64,000 bases of DNA, from the NCBI GenBank assembly GCA_905331475.1, contig CAJNYU010000191.1:1-64000 (forward strand). The letters are read 5' to 3'. Under the pieces are notes generated by a model, which saw nothing but the letters and a program-made list of their open reading frames with translations, searched no databases and was not told the origin of the DNA. Position numbers and translations under genes: made by a program. The first letter of the stretch is position 1. The number at the start of each line of letters is the position of its first letter. Below, piece after piece: positions 1 through 11,035 of the stretch. Origin of the DNA: Rotaria socialis (Eukaryota > Rotifera > Eurotatoria > Philodinida > Philodinidae).

Positions 1-303
1 TGGACAAGTTGGACTTCGTTTAGCATGAATATCCATTGGTTCCGTGTCCAGTTTTGATGTCGACACCTGAATACCACATAATTGGCAATGAGCGTCATCG
101 GTGTCATTGGAACACTGTAATCCAGCTAAGGTGATAACTACATCAGAGTAAGATCCTCGTCTTCCACTCCACTTTTGGCTTATTTCTCTGAATTTTCCCA
201 TCAGATCACCCCAATCTATTACAGACCGCTGTTCGCAGCTATTATTTTCCCTTGTTTGATATCGATTATCGATGTACGATTCATTCGTTTTTGAAGATTG
301 CAT
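1..303 (-). CDS. IAP-like gene, 5' end only (runs off the window start)
   Basis: This is the N-terminal 101 codons of an inhibitor-of-apoptosis-like protein, read leftwards from an ATG at 303-301 and cut by the window edge. The last ~44 residues match the first, divergent BIR of the complete IAP at 14053: a CxxC pair (HCQLCG), then His and Cys in DIHAKRSPTC, which are the four BIR zinc ligands. At DNA level positions 1-132 are the reverse complement of 14164-14295 with one mismatch seen. The ~57 residues before that are unlike the 14053 gene. BIR2, BIR3 and RING would lie left of the window. The start is the first in-frame ATG; an upstream exon is possible. That this is an IAP is secure by identity to the paralogue; whether the gene is complete cannot be seen. 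Confidence 0.7.
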   Translation of the reverse strand, partial: MQSSKTNESYIDNRYQTRENNSCEQRSVIDWGDLMGKFREISQKWSGRRGSYSDVVITLAGLQCSNDTDDAHCQLCGIQVSTSKLDTEPMDIHAKRSPTCP

Positions 304-3300
304 TTTGCCTATTTTTATAAATAACTAAGAACATTTATTAACATTTATATTAATATAAGGTTATTTCAGTATTCGTAGGTGGGTATTTTCCAACCTGAGT
401 GCTTAGTATAAGCAGGAATTTTTCGAAATTTCTTGCTAATTTCCGCGTTTTGGGAGAGGGTAGCCGAGACTTTGTTAGATTATTTCTTTTCTAAAGGATA
501 GCTATGAACCATTTAGAACAATGCCTAGTAAAAGATTCAGATTTTTATCTTTTTTAGTTAATAGTAACAAGTAATATTCAATATCGATCGTTTGTCAAAT
601 AATCAATATTTCTTCTAAACTTTTATTGATTTCAAACTAAATAGATAAATTCAAATGTACATTCATAGAAAACTATAAGCATTTCAAGTAAACAATAAAT
701 AGTCACACTGCATTAGCTGATTCTCTTACTTTCATTCGTGCCGTGTATTAGATATACAACTTCGAGAGAGTGTTTTATTCCGTTATTGGATTTTAAAAAA
801 TTCAGGGTATCCATGCAAACTCATGAGTATTATATTTCGACTGGCAACTATATTATTTATGGTAATACCAATAACTCACCGCGTCAGAGATGCAAAATGG
901 ACGAGACTATCTTTGATATTGCCAACTACAACAAAATGATCATTGGTTTTAATATCCACTTGGAATGACCTTATAAACAATATCGATGTAAATTTCCAAT
1001 GCATCATGTTGGCCTACAGCAGGGGTTAATTCTTAAGAGCTGTTTCAGTTGCTTTTGGGATCTTTCCTATGAAATTGATTATTTATCATAATTATCCAAC
1101 TGCGTTTAATGTAAACACACGAAATTTCCAAGTCAGTAATTGTAAAATAACAGACAGGCGTAACCTGGGTAATAATAAATCAAAGAAAGAGGAACGAACC
1201 ATGACAGTGAAAATAAACATTGAGAGAAACGCACGTTGAAAATAATGTTTTCGATGGTTATTGAGCTTGGCTTCGTTTAGTTTTGTTATTCACTCTTCTT
1301 ATAGTTGCAATTTTTGAACATGACTTATGAGCAGTTGTTTTTCAGTAGGTATTCATAATTTATATGAGTTCTGAGCTTGTTTCTTCTAATATAATAAAAA
1401 TATTTCAAAACTCTTCTTATTTAAAACATTCTCATCTGAATTCGTTCTTAATTAAAATAGGAAAAGCAATCATTATGATCTCATAATACTTATTTTTGAA
1501 AATTTGAAATTCATACAATTTCGTATTTTATAACTTCCATGCATGCAAAACTATATTAATTTCGTTATAGGCTCGTCTACTTTTAATGGACCATGTAGTC
1601 TAGATTCAATTTTTCAATCGTAAAAAATTTACATGTAAACATGAATAAGAAATCTAAGAATGACCTATCATCGTAATATAGATACCAATACAATCGAATA
1701 CAACATTATTATAGCAAAAGCAAAATGAGTAACTGATAAAAAATGTAGATAGAGACTGTATAAATACTCATTATATATCATATGATTTAGAAAAGAAGCG
1801 GATCATTGCTTCATGTTATAAAATTTTGATGAATGCACATATAGTTTTGACTTTTGTTTCTAGAAATAGTTCTGATGAAAAATATTTATAACGATTAAGC
1901 AATAAATCAAGTAAATATAATGATCATATATATAAATGTCCACTAAAGCTATTCTAGAGTAGGTATGTGTTAAAAGGTATGGCGAATATATGATGAATCA
2001 TATAGATACCTTTATTTATCGTACATTTCTATATTTTGTATGTACAAAAACATACTAATATGAAGGAAGAGTGTATGCATCTAGGAGAAAATACAGCGTT
2101 AGATCAATTGATTAAATAATGAGAGAACGTGCATTGATGTATTTCATTGACTCAATTTTCAATATATAATAATACAAGCATTACATTTTTGTTGACTTTG
2201 AGCTAACTGAGTTGCGATTTCTATAGATTTTCGAGTCGATGTACGAACACCATTGTAAAGCCTATTGCCAATAGGTTTGATGGATCCGAGGATTGAAAAT
2301 TAAAAAAAAAGTGTATATTTTTCTCATTCACTGAATTCGGCTATATATATTTTGAAAACTACGTCATTTTATGCCAGTCACCGTTGGAAAAATAATTATC
2401 AAACTTATCTATGATAACACAGGAACCATGTGATTGATTCTATTCTAAAAATGCAACACTAGGCAAATCAAATTAAATTAAATACGAGTTTTAACACGAG
2501 AAAAAGGTACTATCTTAAAGGAATTCTGAATATTAGAATGTCTGCTGATAATAATTTCTAAGTAATTATATTTTTTTAATTGTAAAATATTCATTTGTTG
2601 TAATCTTGTGTTTTCGTTCGAGTTAAACTTCATTATAGATAAAAATTTTAAAATTCTATATTATGAATATAAATAAATTCAAGTTTTGTGCATGAAATTT
2701 TTAGAAAAATGCGTCTATTTTTGATATAGCCGAAACTTTTTTCTATCGACAATTTTTTTTTTAATGTAGTCTACCTCTTATTTGCATATGACACCGTCAA
2801 TATGGACTTCCGTCGCTGAGACAAAGGAATCAAGAATCAAAAAGGAAGAGAAAATATAAAAGATGAAATTATGTGTAATATATTTGTCGTAGGACACTTG
2901 TTAAAATATTTGACAAGTTTTCTAACTATGTTGGCTGATATTTGCTAATGTTTTACTGCATACTTGCTGTCATCATCCTTTTAATAGCATTTTGCATACT
3001 AGTCGTCAAAGATTAGTCATTTACTTTGTGTTATCATTGATTTTGGCCAAATATGACAAGCGGCCATCATTTTCGAACGTTCGAGCTCAAATTTTGAGAT
3101 AAGATATGAAACAAAAAATAATGAAAATTAAAAACAATGTATCCCTGACACTCGTTTTGTCTTTATCAATGCAGAAAAAAAAATATATTTACTCAAAAAA
3201 AGAATGTTGTCAGAAGAAAAAAAATGTACATAGCATTTTTTTCGTTTGAGTAAATATGTTTACATTTTTTCTTGCGCAAAATTTCCAACATGTGTTGAAT

Positions 3301-5101
3301 ATAGGCCACAAGATAATGAAGCACGTAAATGTGCCTAGTTATTTTAAGTAGCTGACTGATAGCATTTTTGTGTGACCAATTTCTTCAATTGAGTATCATG
3401 AGTGCTAGTGGAAATAGTAAAAGCATTTCTCAGCAAAACATTTCGCTTGCAAAATTCATCGAAATCCTCGACTAAAACGAAAAGCAAGGAATAAAACTGT
3501 TATGCAACCATTGCATGTTGTATATTTTTCACCATATTCGAGGCCACGTTACATGATAGGTTTCTGTATAAGTAGCGCTTCATTGAATCACCCATTTCAA
3601 ATTTTTTCGAACTTGAGAAAAAAAGAAAAATGCCCTTCGAACTATTTTTACTCAACCTATTGCAATGCATAAAAAAAACAACATTTAATTGGTTGATAAG
3701 AAATTTTTTAATCGTTTCTGTTGTGATGGTTCTTCTTTGAATTTCGCCATAGAATTTTTGTGAGAGCCTTCATAATGTATTTTACCTTGGCAAAAAAAAC
3801 ATGTGACAAACAACGCAATTAGCACTATTGGTGACGGTTGTTTTTATTTGAGCAAAAGGTAGGCAATTTGAGAAGTATCCTTGGGTATATTCCTAGGAAA
3901 GCATTTATTTCAAGTTTGATTTAAAAAAACATGAAAAATCATGAGAATTTGACTTAAAGCTGCAAGAAATATCAGACTTTTATATTACGAAAAAGTAAAA
4001 TAATACTCAATTCATCCTTATGACCTCGATAGTAAATATTTTTTTATCATGATTCTTTTCTTTTTATGGACGCAAATCAGAAATTTATATTTTCACTACT
4101 TTTTTCCGTTCGTCAAATTAATAAAATCATTAAATTCACTAAAACTGAAGTGTACTTCCTTTGAGAGAATATAAATGTGACTATATAACAGAAATATCGG
4201 ATGATGGCAGAAAATGAGTGAATACAAGACAATATTCATTCGAACAATAATAGCTTATGTGTCGGTACTTCAACTCAAGAAAGGTAGATTAGGACTTGAT
4301 GATTGTTACAATGGACGTGATGCCAAGGCAAAGAGACTGTACCGCATGTAATAAAGCGTTCACCAACATTTATCGATGCGTCAAATGTTGAAGCATTCAA
4401 TGAACGATAGTGGAATAGTTTTTATCGAATGATTCCTATCTGAATGACTAGGAATAATTTTAAAAAACGTCTCTTGAAATACTGACGAGTATTCATATTT
4501 TTAAATAAATGAAATATTTTTCTCTTTGGATTACCATATTAGAGCTGATATAGATTATTAAGTGAATATAAGTTTTTGAATATTGAGTTGCTTGTAGGCT
4601 TTCAACTTCCTCAATAAGACATTCATTGAAACGTTTATAATATGTACCTATATGTATTTTACGTCATTAGTATACGGAAAAAATATTCGAACTTGGAACT
4701 TGTAGAACCGATTTCCAATGAATTCTATTTACATAAGACTTCTATGGCGTAGTCCTTATTTTGCTCTCCCATTCTATATTATTTGCGTTGTTAGTTAACA
4801 ATTACCTTGATACCCTTATTGCTCTTTGTAGCAATGATTTTGATTGCAGTACATTTTTTTTTCTGTTCTATATTAACATTTTGTCGCTTTCTTGATGCTT
4901 ACTTGGTTTTTACCCACTTGCATGACCTATAAATGCAGCTGTTTGTTATTTATTTCAGATAAGACGTGCTTGGAAATTTCCAACAAACCTTCATATAAAG
5001 TACCTGGTTTTTTCCATTCAATTAACCATCAATATGTTTTGTCAATAAAAACTAGGATGTATTGGAAATTCCTTTACAGCCAATATGTATGTATATATAT
5101 A
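304..5101. other. AT-rich intergenic stretch with no supported gene
   Basis: About 4.8 kb without a convincing coding region. The longest open frames are short, begin at non-ATG codons and have no splice-site context or recognisable motif. Near 3181-3260 the sequence TTTACTCAAA and its complement TTTGAGTAAA face each other about 50 bp apart, a weak inverted pair that may be a worn MITE. A somewhat GC-richer patch around 4300-4400 could be an old repeat, but I cannot assign it. Confidence 0.6.
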
Positions 5102-5365
5102 CAGTGCTATTCACAAATATAGAATCGCTGTGGAATTCAGTTTTCTTTTAATTTTTTTTCTTCTCCATATCACGTTTTCTACTCAAACCTACTCTATAAA
5201 ATAGTTTTCGATGTGTTCTTTCAGAACCTACCGCGGTAGATTCTAAAAGAGCATATCGAAAGCTATTGTAAAGAGTAGGTTTAAGCAGAAAAGCGATATG
5301 GGGAAGGAAAAAAATTAAAAAGAAAACTGAACTCGAGAGTGATTCTATATTTGTGAACAGCACTG
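5102..5365. mobile_element. Palindromic Tc1/mariner-type MITE
   Basis: A 264-bp element flanked by TA dinucleotides at 5100-5101 and 5366-5367, as expected for Tc1/mariner insertion. The ends read CAGTGCTATTCACAAATATA and, on the other strand, CAGTGCTGTTCACAAATATA. The inverted repeat does not stop at the ends: the two halves stay complementary all the way to a perfect 12-nt palindrome (CTACCGCGGTAG) near the centre, so the whole element can fold into one long hairpin. There is no transposase. It is non-autonomous and must have been moved in trans by a Tc1/mariner enzyme; the mariner at 16099 has different ends, so it is not the obvious donor. Confidence 0.85.
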
Positions 5366-5464
5366 TATGTCGTAGGACAGGTTAAAATTCAGTTCAGATT
5401 AAAATCGATTGAAATAATTTTGATCTGAACTAGTTCGCTTTAAAATTAAACAAAGAAGATTTTA

Positions 5465-5705
5465 NGGGGAGTTATATGACCAAAATCGATGAAATATCTA
5501 ATTACTAATAAATTCTTCTAAATTTTTTAAAATTTAAAAAAATTAAAAAGTTTTTTTTTAATTTTAAAAAACTTCACCAATTCTCCCCAGAGAAATCCCC
5601 GGGGAGTCCCCCAAATAAAAAGTCCCCGGGGACTCACGACAAGGACTCCCGAGGGATTTCGTTATTTTGCGGGGACTCCCCGGGGAGTCGTCGGGGGAGA
5701 GTGGA
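5465..5705. repeat. GC-rich cluster of CCCCGGGG palindromes beside an A/T-rich foldback
   Basis: In a strongly AT-rich region, 5585-5705 is very GC-rich and contains three copies of TCCCCGGGGA (5596-5605, 5623-5632, 5677-5686). Two sit in longer perfect palindromes: 14 nt at 5621-5634 and 16 nt (GACTCCCCGGGGAGTC) at 5674-5689. Just upstream, 5510-5572 is an A/T-only inverted repeat. One undetermined base lies at 5465. It may be a non-autonomous element of about 240 bp, but I found no clear target duplication. Confidence 0.5.
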
Positions 5706-6043
5706 TTAGGGATATGAGCAGCATGTTGAGAATCTATATTTTTGTGATGTATAGATTGGCGATATGCCTTTTTGGGAATATAAGCTAAGGCATAAGTTTT
5801 GGTGACCTCAATTAGTGGTGAGGTGTACAGTATTTAAACTGATTCGCCCTTGGCAGTTAAAGTATTGAAGATAAAAATCGAACAAGAGATAGATTTTTGA
5901 AAAATACGATTTGTGCTGCACCTATTTTAAATTTCTACAATAAACGAGTATACCTCGAAAAATGAGTGTATTCACTCTATTTGTGTTATTTATGGACATT
6001 TTAATTATTCTAGATTTTAATATCTGAGGTTTTACTATAAATA

Positions 6044-8444
6044 ATGAGTCAGTGTATGGTTGATAAGCCGAATTCATGGAACAGTAGATCGGATCCTACG
6101 AAACAGCTCTCAAGACAATTCTACAACAATAGAAGGCCACTGCTATCAAGCCCTATCAATGCTTTTCACAAAGCCATCACTTTATGTTCAAAGATTCGTA
6201 ACAGCCCAGGTGTTCATTCAATTCATCTTATGGAGGCTTGTGGTTTCATATATACAGGCACAGGAGACACAGCTCGTTGTAGCGCTTGTGGGCTTGAGAA
6301 AGAAAACTGGACATCTGATAGATACCCATTGACTGTTCATTTAGCTGAAAGACCTGACTGTCCCTTTATCGTTTCTTTAAAGTGTTCGAAACCAGCTACC
6401 CACGCTCCATCACCATCATCATCATCATCATCGTCTTCGTCTTCGTTTTCAACTCATCATTATTCTTGCTCTTCGCCATCAGCAGCCACTATTAGAAGTA
6501 CCTCGATATCCAACGAGCAGGAATATCCATCCAAACGGCTGAAAATTGAAATAACTGATGCAACCTTTAGCGCAGCTGGCCTCTTCGAAACTGATAGAAT
6601 TCAGGAAGTAAGAAAGCGAACTTTTTCGCATTGGCCACACCGTAATGGTCCATCACAATTACAAATGATTGAAGCGGGATTTTTCAATTGCAATGTGGGT
6701 GATAGAGTAATATGCATTTATTGTAATCTTATTTGTCAGCAATGGACACCCAATATTGATGATCCATGTGAAGTTCATAAAACTCTTTCCCCAAAATGTA
6801 TATATGTCAGAGCGAAATTATTGATAAGCGAGACAAGGCCGCTACTTATCGTTAATGAAACTGTAGTAGGAGCGACTGTGGGCAATCCCTCATCAACAGC
6901 AAACAATGATCAGCAACTTCGCTACAACGAATTTGTTCCCACAGCAGCATGCAATACTGCATATGCTGAACTACCGAAACGAACTGCATCATTTCTGTCA
7001 TGGCCGAATGAGAATTTGCCTCCTGTGGATCAGCTTGTTCGAGCAGGGTTCTTTTATACGGGTACTAAGACTATTGTGACTTGTTTTTATTGTAATGGAT
7101 CATTACAGAATTGGGGATCGAATGACAATCCCACGATAGAACATGCTCGATGGTTTCCACATTGTGCTTATGCTAAACAATTATGTGGTGCTGAACTTTA
7201 TCGAAAAATTCAAGAATCTAAAAGAGCTCAACAAGGTTTGTTAAACATCAAAATCTCAGCAGTGTCACATATCCAAAATTTTGGAGATGCCACCACATCT
7301 CCCGCGGGAGATGCCGCATCTCGCGCGAGAGATGTGGGTGTGGGTGTGTGGGATGCGCATCTCTAAAGGAGATCTTACATCTCCAGTGGTGAATGACCAG
7401 ATCTCCCGACTGTGAGTGTCACGTCTCCAGCGGGAGACGCGGCATCTCCTGTGGGAGATGTGGTTGCATCTCCAAAATTTTGGATATGGGACACCACTCC
7501 AAAATCTAAATGAAAACATTATTATAACAGCACTTTTTATACAGAACGTGCCAAGGCGAATGGATCAAGAGAGACGGCAAGCTCGAGTGGTTTGATGGGT
7601 GCTGCAGTAACTTCCAATAGTCAACGGTTACTAATACCTGATGAAAGCACTTTATCACGTCTTGTTGCTGCTCGACTAGATCTACCGATCTCACAAAGAT
7701 TATTAGATAAACAATTTAAATTATCTATTATTAAACGTTGTTGGGAAGATCAACTTCGACTAAAACGTATATTATTACAACTTTCGATATTGAATCAACT
7801 ATTTACTATGTCCGTTTTTATCTTGTTTTAGACGATGATTTTGTAACTGATTCTGATTTACACACAGCTTGTATGATTCTTCAAAAACAAATTGCGCATA
7901 TTGATGGAAAAAAAGAAAATATTGTTGTACCAAGTATAAGAATGAAAACAATTCGAGAAGATGCCGAACGAGCAATAGCAGGTATATTGAGTCAAGCATT
8001 AAAATAAACTTTAATCCTGATTCATCTTTGTCTTTTATAGCAGCCACATCTGGTCAACAGGCTATTATGGTATCAAATGCGTCTGTTCCGACTCAATCGA
8101 GCTCGACTATTTCACCCAGTGTTCCAGATGTGGAAATGACAACAGAATTGGAGCCGCCAGGAAATGTATTAACAACCCCAAATGAATATTCATCACCAGC
8201 CACAGTACCTTCCAGTCAAGACAAAACAAGAGTAACGAAATCAACTACTTTAAATGACACTGAAAAACATCAAACAAGGGAAGCAGTGCCAGTTAACCCA
8301 TGCGTGCTATGTTCAAAAGAAGAGAAACGACTTGCATGCATACCTTGCGGTCACTTGGCAGCGTGTGTTTCGTGTAGTCAATCTTTGCGATCATGCCCAA
8401 TATGTCGTCGGGAAATCGAAGCTTTTGTCAAGATTTATGTTTAG
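6044..8444 (+). CDS. IAP: three BIR domains, UBA-like segment, RING (paralogue 1)
   Basis: Probable caspase inhibitor and E3 ubiquitin ligase, 655 aa, with the BIRx3-RING layout of XIAP/cIAP. Exons: 6044-7235, 7545-7766, 7832-7981, 8041-8444, in phase at every junction. BIR1 has C79, C82, H99, C106 and a conserved Trp; BIR2 begins at KRTFSHWP (~191) with C224, C227, H245, C252; BIR3 carries AGFFYTG, CFYC and IEHARWFPHC. A poly-Ser tract (TCA/TCG repeats) and a basic KRLKIE stretch lie between BIR1 and BIR2. The exon 2-3 helical segment is where IAPs carry a UBA, but I call it UBA-like only. The C-terminal C3HC4 RING ends in AFVKIYV. Intron 1 (309 nt) is enlarged by a MITE. The ATG at 6044 follows an AT-rich leader. 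Very likely functional; the pathway role is inferred from the family. Confidence 0.9.
7257..7499. mobile_element. hAT-type MITE inside IAP intron 1
   Basis: A 243-bp element flanked by the perfect 8-bp duplication CAAAATCT (7249-7256 and 7500-7507), the hallmark length for hAT transposons. The ends read CAGCAGTGTCACATATCC and, on the other strand, GAGTGGTGTCCCATATCC, followed by about 45 bp more of good inverted repeat. Inside are several self-complementary CATCTCCC/GGGAGATG units. Without the element and one copy of the duplication the intron would be 58 nt, matching the 53-nt intron at the same place in the paralogue at 14053. It has no coding capacity. Confidence 0.88.
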
Positions 8445-11035
8445 GTTGCCAGATCAACAATGATCATTGTATATACAGTGTGGATTACAAGCGTGGTGAC
8501 TGATCATTGGCTACAGGATTAGGCTCGGACAAGTTTCAGTCGCAACTGGGCAATTCAGTGTTGACTTCCCAGGAAGATCCCAACAACGCACTCGGTGACT
8601 GAGGTGGCCTAGGATACCAGCCGAAATGCATTGGCGTATACCACAACAGGATGGGGGCTATAAGACAGCTAGCTGATCATTGGCTGCAGGCTATAAATTA
8701 CAAGAAGGATAATAGATCATTCAGAAATATTGACTGACCAGAAACATTATTTCTTTGTTTTCAACTGAAAGTATACCTAGTGGGTGTTTTGATCGATAAT
8801 CTCAATTAGCAATAGAGTCAGTTTGAAAACTTTTTTTACAGGCTCCAATTCAATGTTCAGATACACCAGAAGCATGAGTATCAATGATTCATTTGGTTGT
8901 AGAATGTTATTAGAATAGCTATCCGTTCTTATGTTAGTTTCTGTTCTTAGTTGCTAGTAGTCGACTTCATTCATCGTTGAGATCAAATGTTGAATAGAAG
9001 AAAGTTTTCGGGAAATACAGTAATTTTTTTATAATTATTCTATCTATATAACATGTAACCGGGAAGGATGAAGTGCTCTTAAAGCTGTCACTTGTATTTT
9101 CGCTTTCATATTTTATTTTTTGTGCACGCCCAATACTAGTTTTAGTTTTATAATTAAAAATTAAGTGCTATCTAAACGATTCTCTACTTCCATGGATTAA
9201 GTTGAACAAATATAAAGGTGCTATATAAAAACTAACAATTAGGTTTTATGAAAAACATTCATTTATTTGATTCGATTACAGCCTAGTGAAATTCGGCTCA
9301 GATACATAAAATATGTTTAATAGAATTAGAAGCATCAGTAGTGAAATATATTTGATTCAATGGATATTTATTGACGAGTAACGTTCATCGACATCGAAAA
9401 TCGATTCACTGGGCCCTCGACTGACAGCGTTCAGTAGGGGAAATACATGAACAGGACAGAAAATGTGTTGTTTACGCCACAAGTGGGTACTGAAATTTCT
9501 GACGAAAACAGAGACTAAATTGAGGGGAGACATGTAAAGGAGGTTGCAATCAGTAAAACCGGGATACAATATAAAACGAAAATGATAAAAGTTTGTTAGC
9601 GCAGCCCCTTTGGGGCTAAAGTGTGAAACTCACATATGATTTTTCGCCTAATTTACTTATACATAATGCGTGGTGCGAAATTTGGTGCAAGAAAATCAAT
9701 CGGTAGGAAAAATATGTCTTATTTAATTTTTGCACGCTTGCTAACATCTGTAATGNGAAAACGAAAGACGAATAAAGGGGGGGGGGAGGATTCCGTCTCC
9801 ATAGCAAACAAAATACGTGTTTGAAAATTATTGTCATGATGGAGGGGGCTCACAAATCCTTTAGATGGGTAGAGAGGTTGAGCCTTACCTAGTCATAAAA
9901 ATACATGGTTCACAAATTTCGTGTGACCTGCCCTGCATCCGCCCATGGTTTGTAGCTTAATAATGACCATTCATGCCAGTGTTACAGACAGACATACGAA
10001 ATAGACACAGGTGAACTACGGTTTCTAGACCTTATCCTTTCATTCTAGGGAATGTAGATCTGATCTAGTAAACTATCCGTTCTTATCAACTATTTTATAG
10101 GTGAACTAAGATATTCAGCATCCATTTAACCGTGTACAGTTAAATAAAGGTTTGTAAATTTCCTCCAAATTATTTGAAACTTCAGCGCTATTGAATTTCT
10201 AATGATATTTTATGATATCAAGTGTTCGATAATAGATATTCATAGCTCTTCGAATATCTATCATTATTAGACAGGATGCTGCGAAAAAAAATATACATAT
10301 CGGGTATTTAAAAATAGCTTCTCTATGGGTGAGAAAACTACTCTTGCTGATACTTATCACGTTATGATTTATTCATAGTCACCACTATTAAAAGTTTATC
10401 ACAATTATTTGAATGGTCTAACAAATGTCGAGCACACCAAAAACAATATATTCGTATACGACATATATATAGCTTTCAGACATTGACAACCGACTCATTT
10501 GATTTGGATAGAAAAGAATCTATCTTAAATTGAATAAGCTGATAGGCTTCGACAAGCTCGAGTGAGCACAGATCAATATAGATGATGGAAAAATTAGTTC
10601 TAATTAAGTTCAAGGCCATGCAAGTTGAATGTACAAAAAAATACTTCTGCAGATTCAAATTAAATAAAAGTTTTAAATTACTGTTTTATTTTCTTTTTTT
10701 TCTCTAATAAACAGTGTCTTGCTACAAGATCAGTTCACAATTTATCTACTACTAATCATCCCATTAGATTAACATACTAGTTTGATGTTTCAACACTTTT
10801 TGCTGCCTTCACCACCAAATAGGAACATTGTGAGGAAGACAATCATACGAAATACACCTAGTCATGTATCGAGAATGGTGAACAATATTTTATAATGCTT
10901 TAGTAGTATATCTTGAATTTCAATCAAACATTTTCAGTATCCTGAATAAATAAATGATGCTATTAATTGTTTGTAAATGCTGCCGTGTCGTCATAATTCT
11001 ATAGCATGAATTAAGTATATGAATCACAACTACTC
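8445..11035. other. Intergenic stretch downstream of IAP 1 with repeat fragments
   Basis: No supported gene. At 8500-8517 and 8673-8690 the 18-mer CTGATCATTGGCT(A/G)CAGG occurs as a direct repeat bracketing the hammerhead-like motif. Near 9602-9620 there is a small GC hairpin (AGCCCC/GGGGCT). 9771-9789 is a long G run. 9840-9960 is GC-richer than its surroundings and looks like a transposon end, but I cannot match it to a partner. One undetermined base lies at 9756. The rest is AT-rich with only short non-ATG open frames. Confidence 0.5.
8594..8642 (+). other. Hammerhead-ribozyme-like motif, type I layout (imperfect)
   Basis: In order the strand shows CTGA (8599-8602), a 3-bp stem GGC/GCC (8606-8608 with 8620-8622), GAAA (8623-8626), a 3-bp stem TGC/GCG with an ATTG loop (8627-8636), a possible cleavage triplet GTA (8636-8638), and a closing stem between GGT/A (8594-8598) and TACC (8639-8642) with one bulge. 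This is the arrangement of the minimal hammerheads known from Penelope-like elements. The core is near but not equal to consensus, so activity is doubtful. It lies between two 18-bp direct repeats. It may be chance. Confidence 0.3.

Noticed and set aside
738-968. 76-codon open frame upstream of IAP 1
   Set aside because: It begins at GTG, has no splice context and no motif; typical chance frame in AT-rich DNA.
4260-4420. Possible RNA gene or transposase relic
   Set aside because: Somewhat GC-richer, but I could draw no tRNA-like fold and no frame with transposase motifs.
5148-5363. 71-codon minus-strand frame
   Set aside because: It lies wholly inside the palindromic MITE and is a by-product of its sequence.
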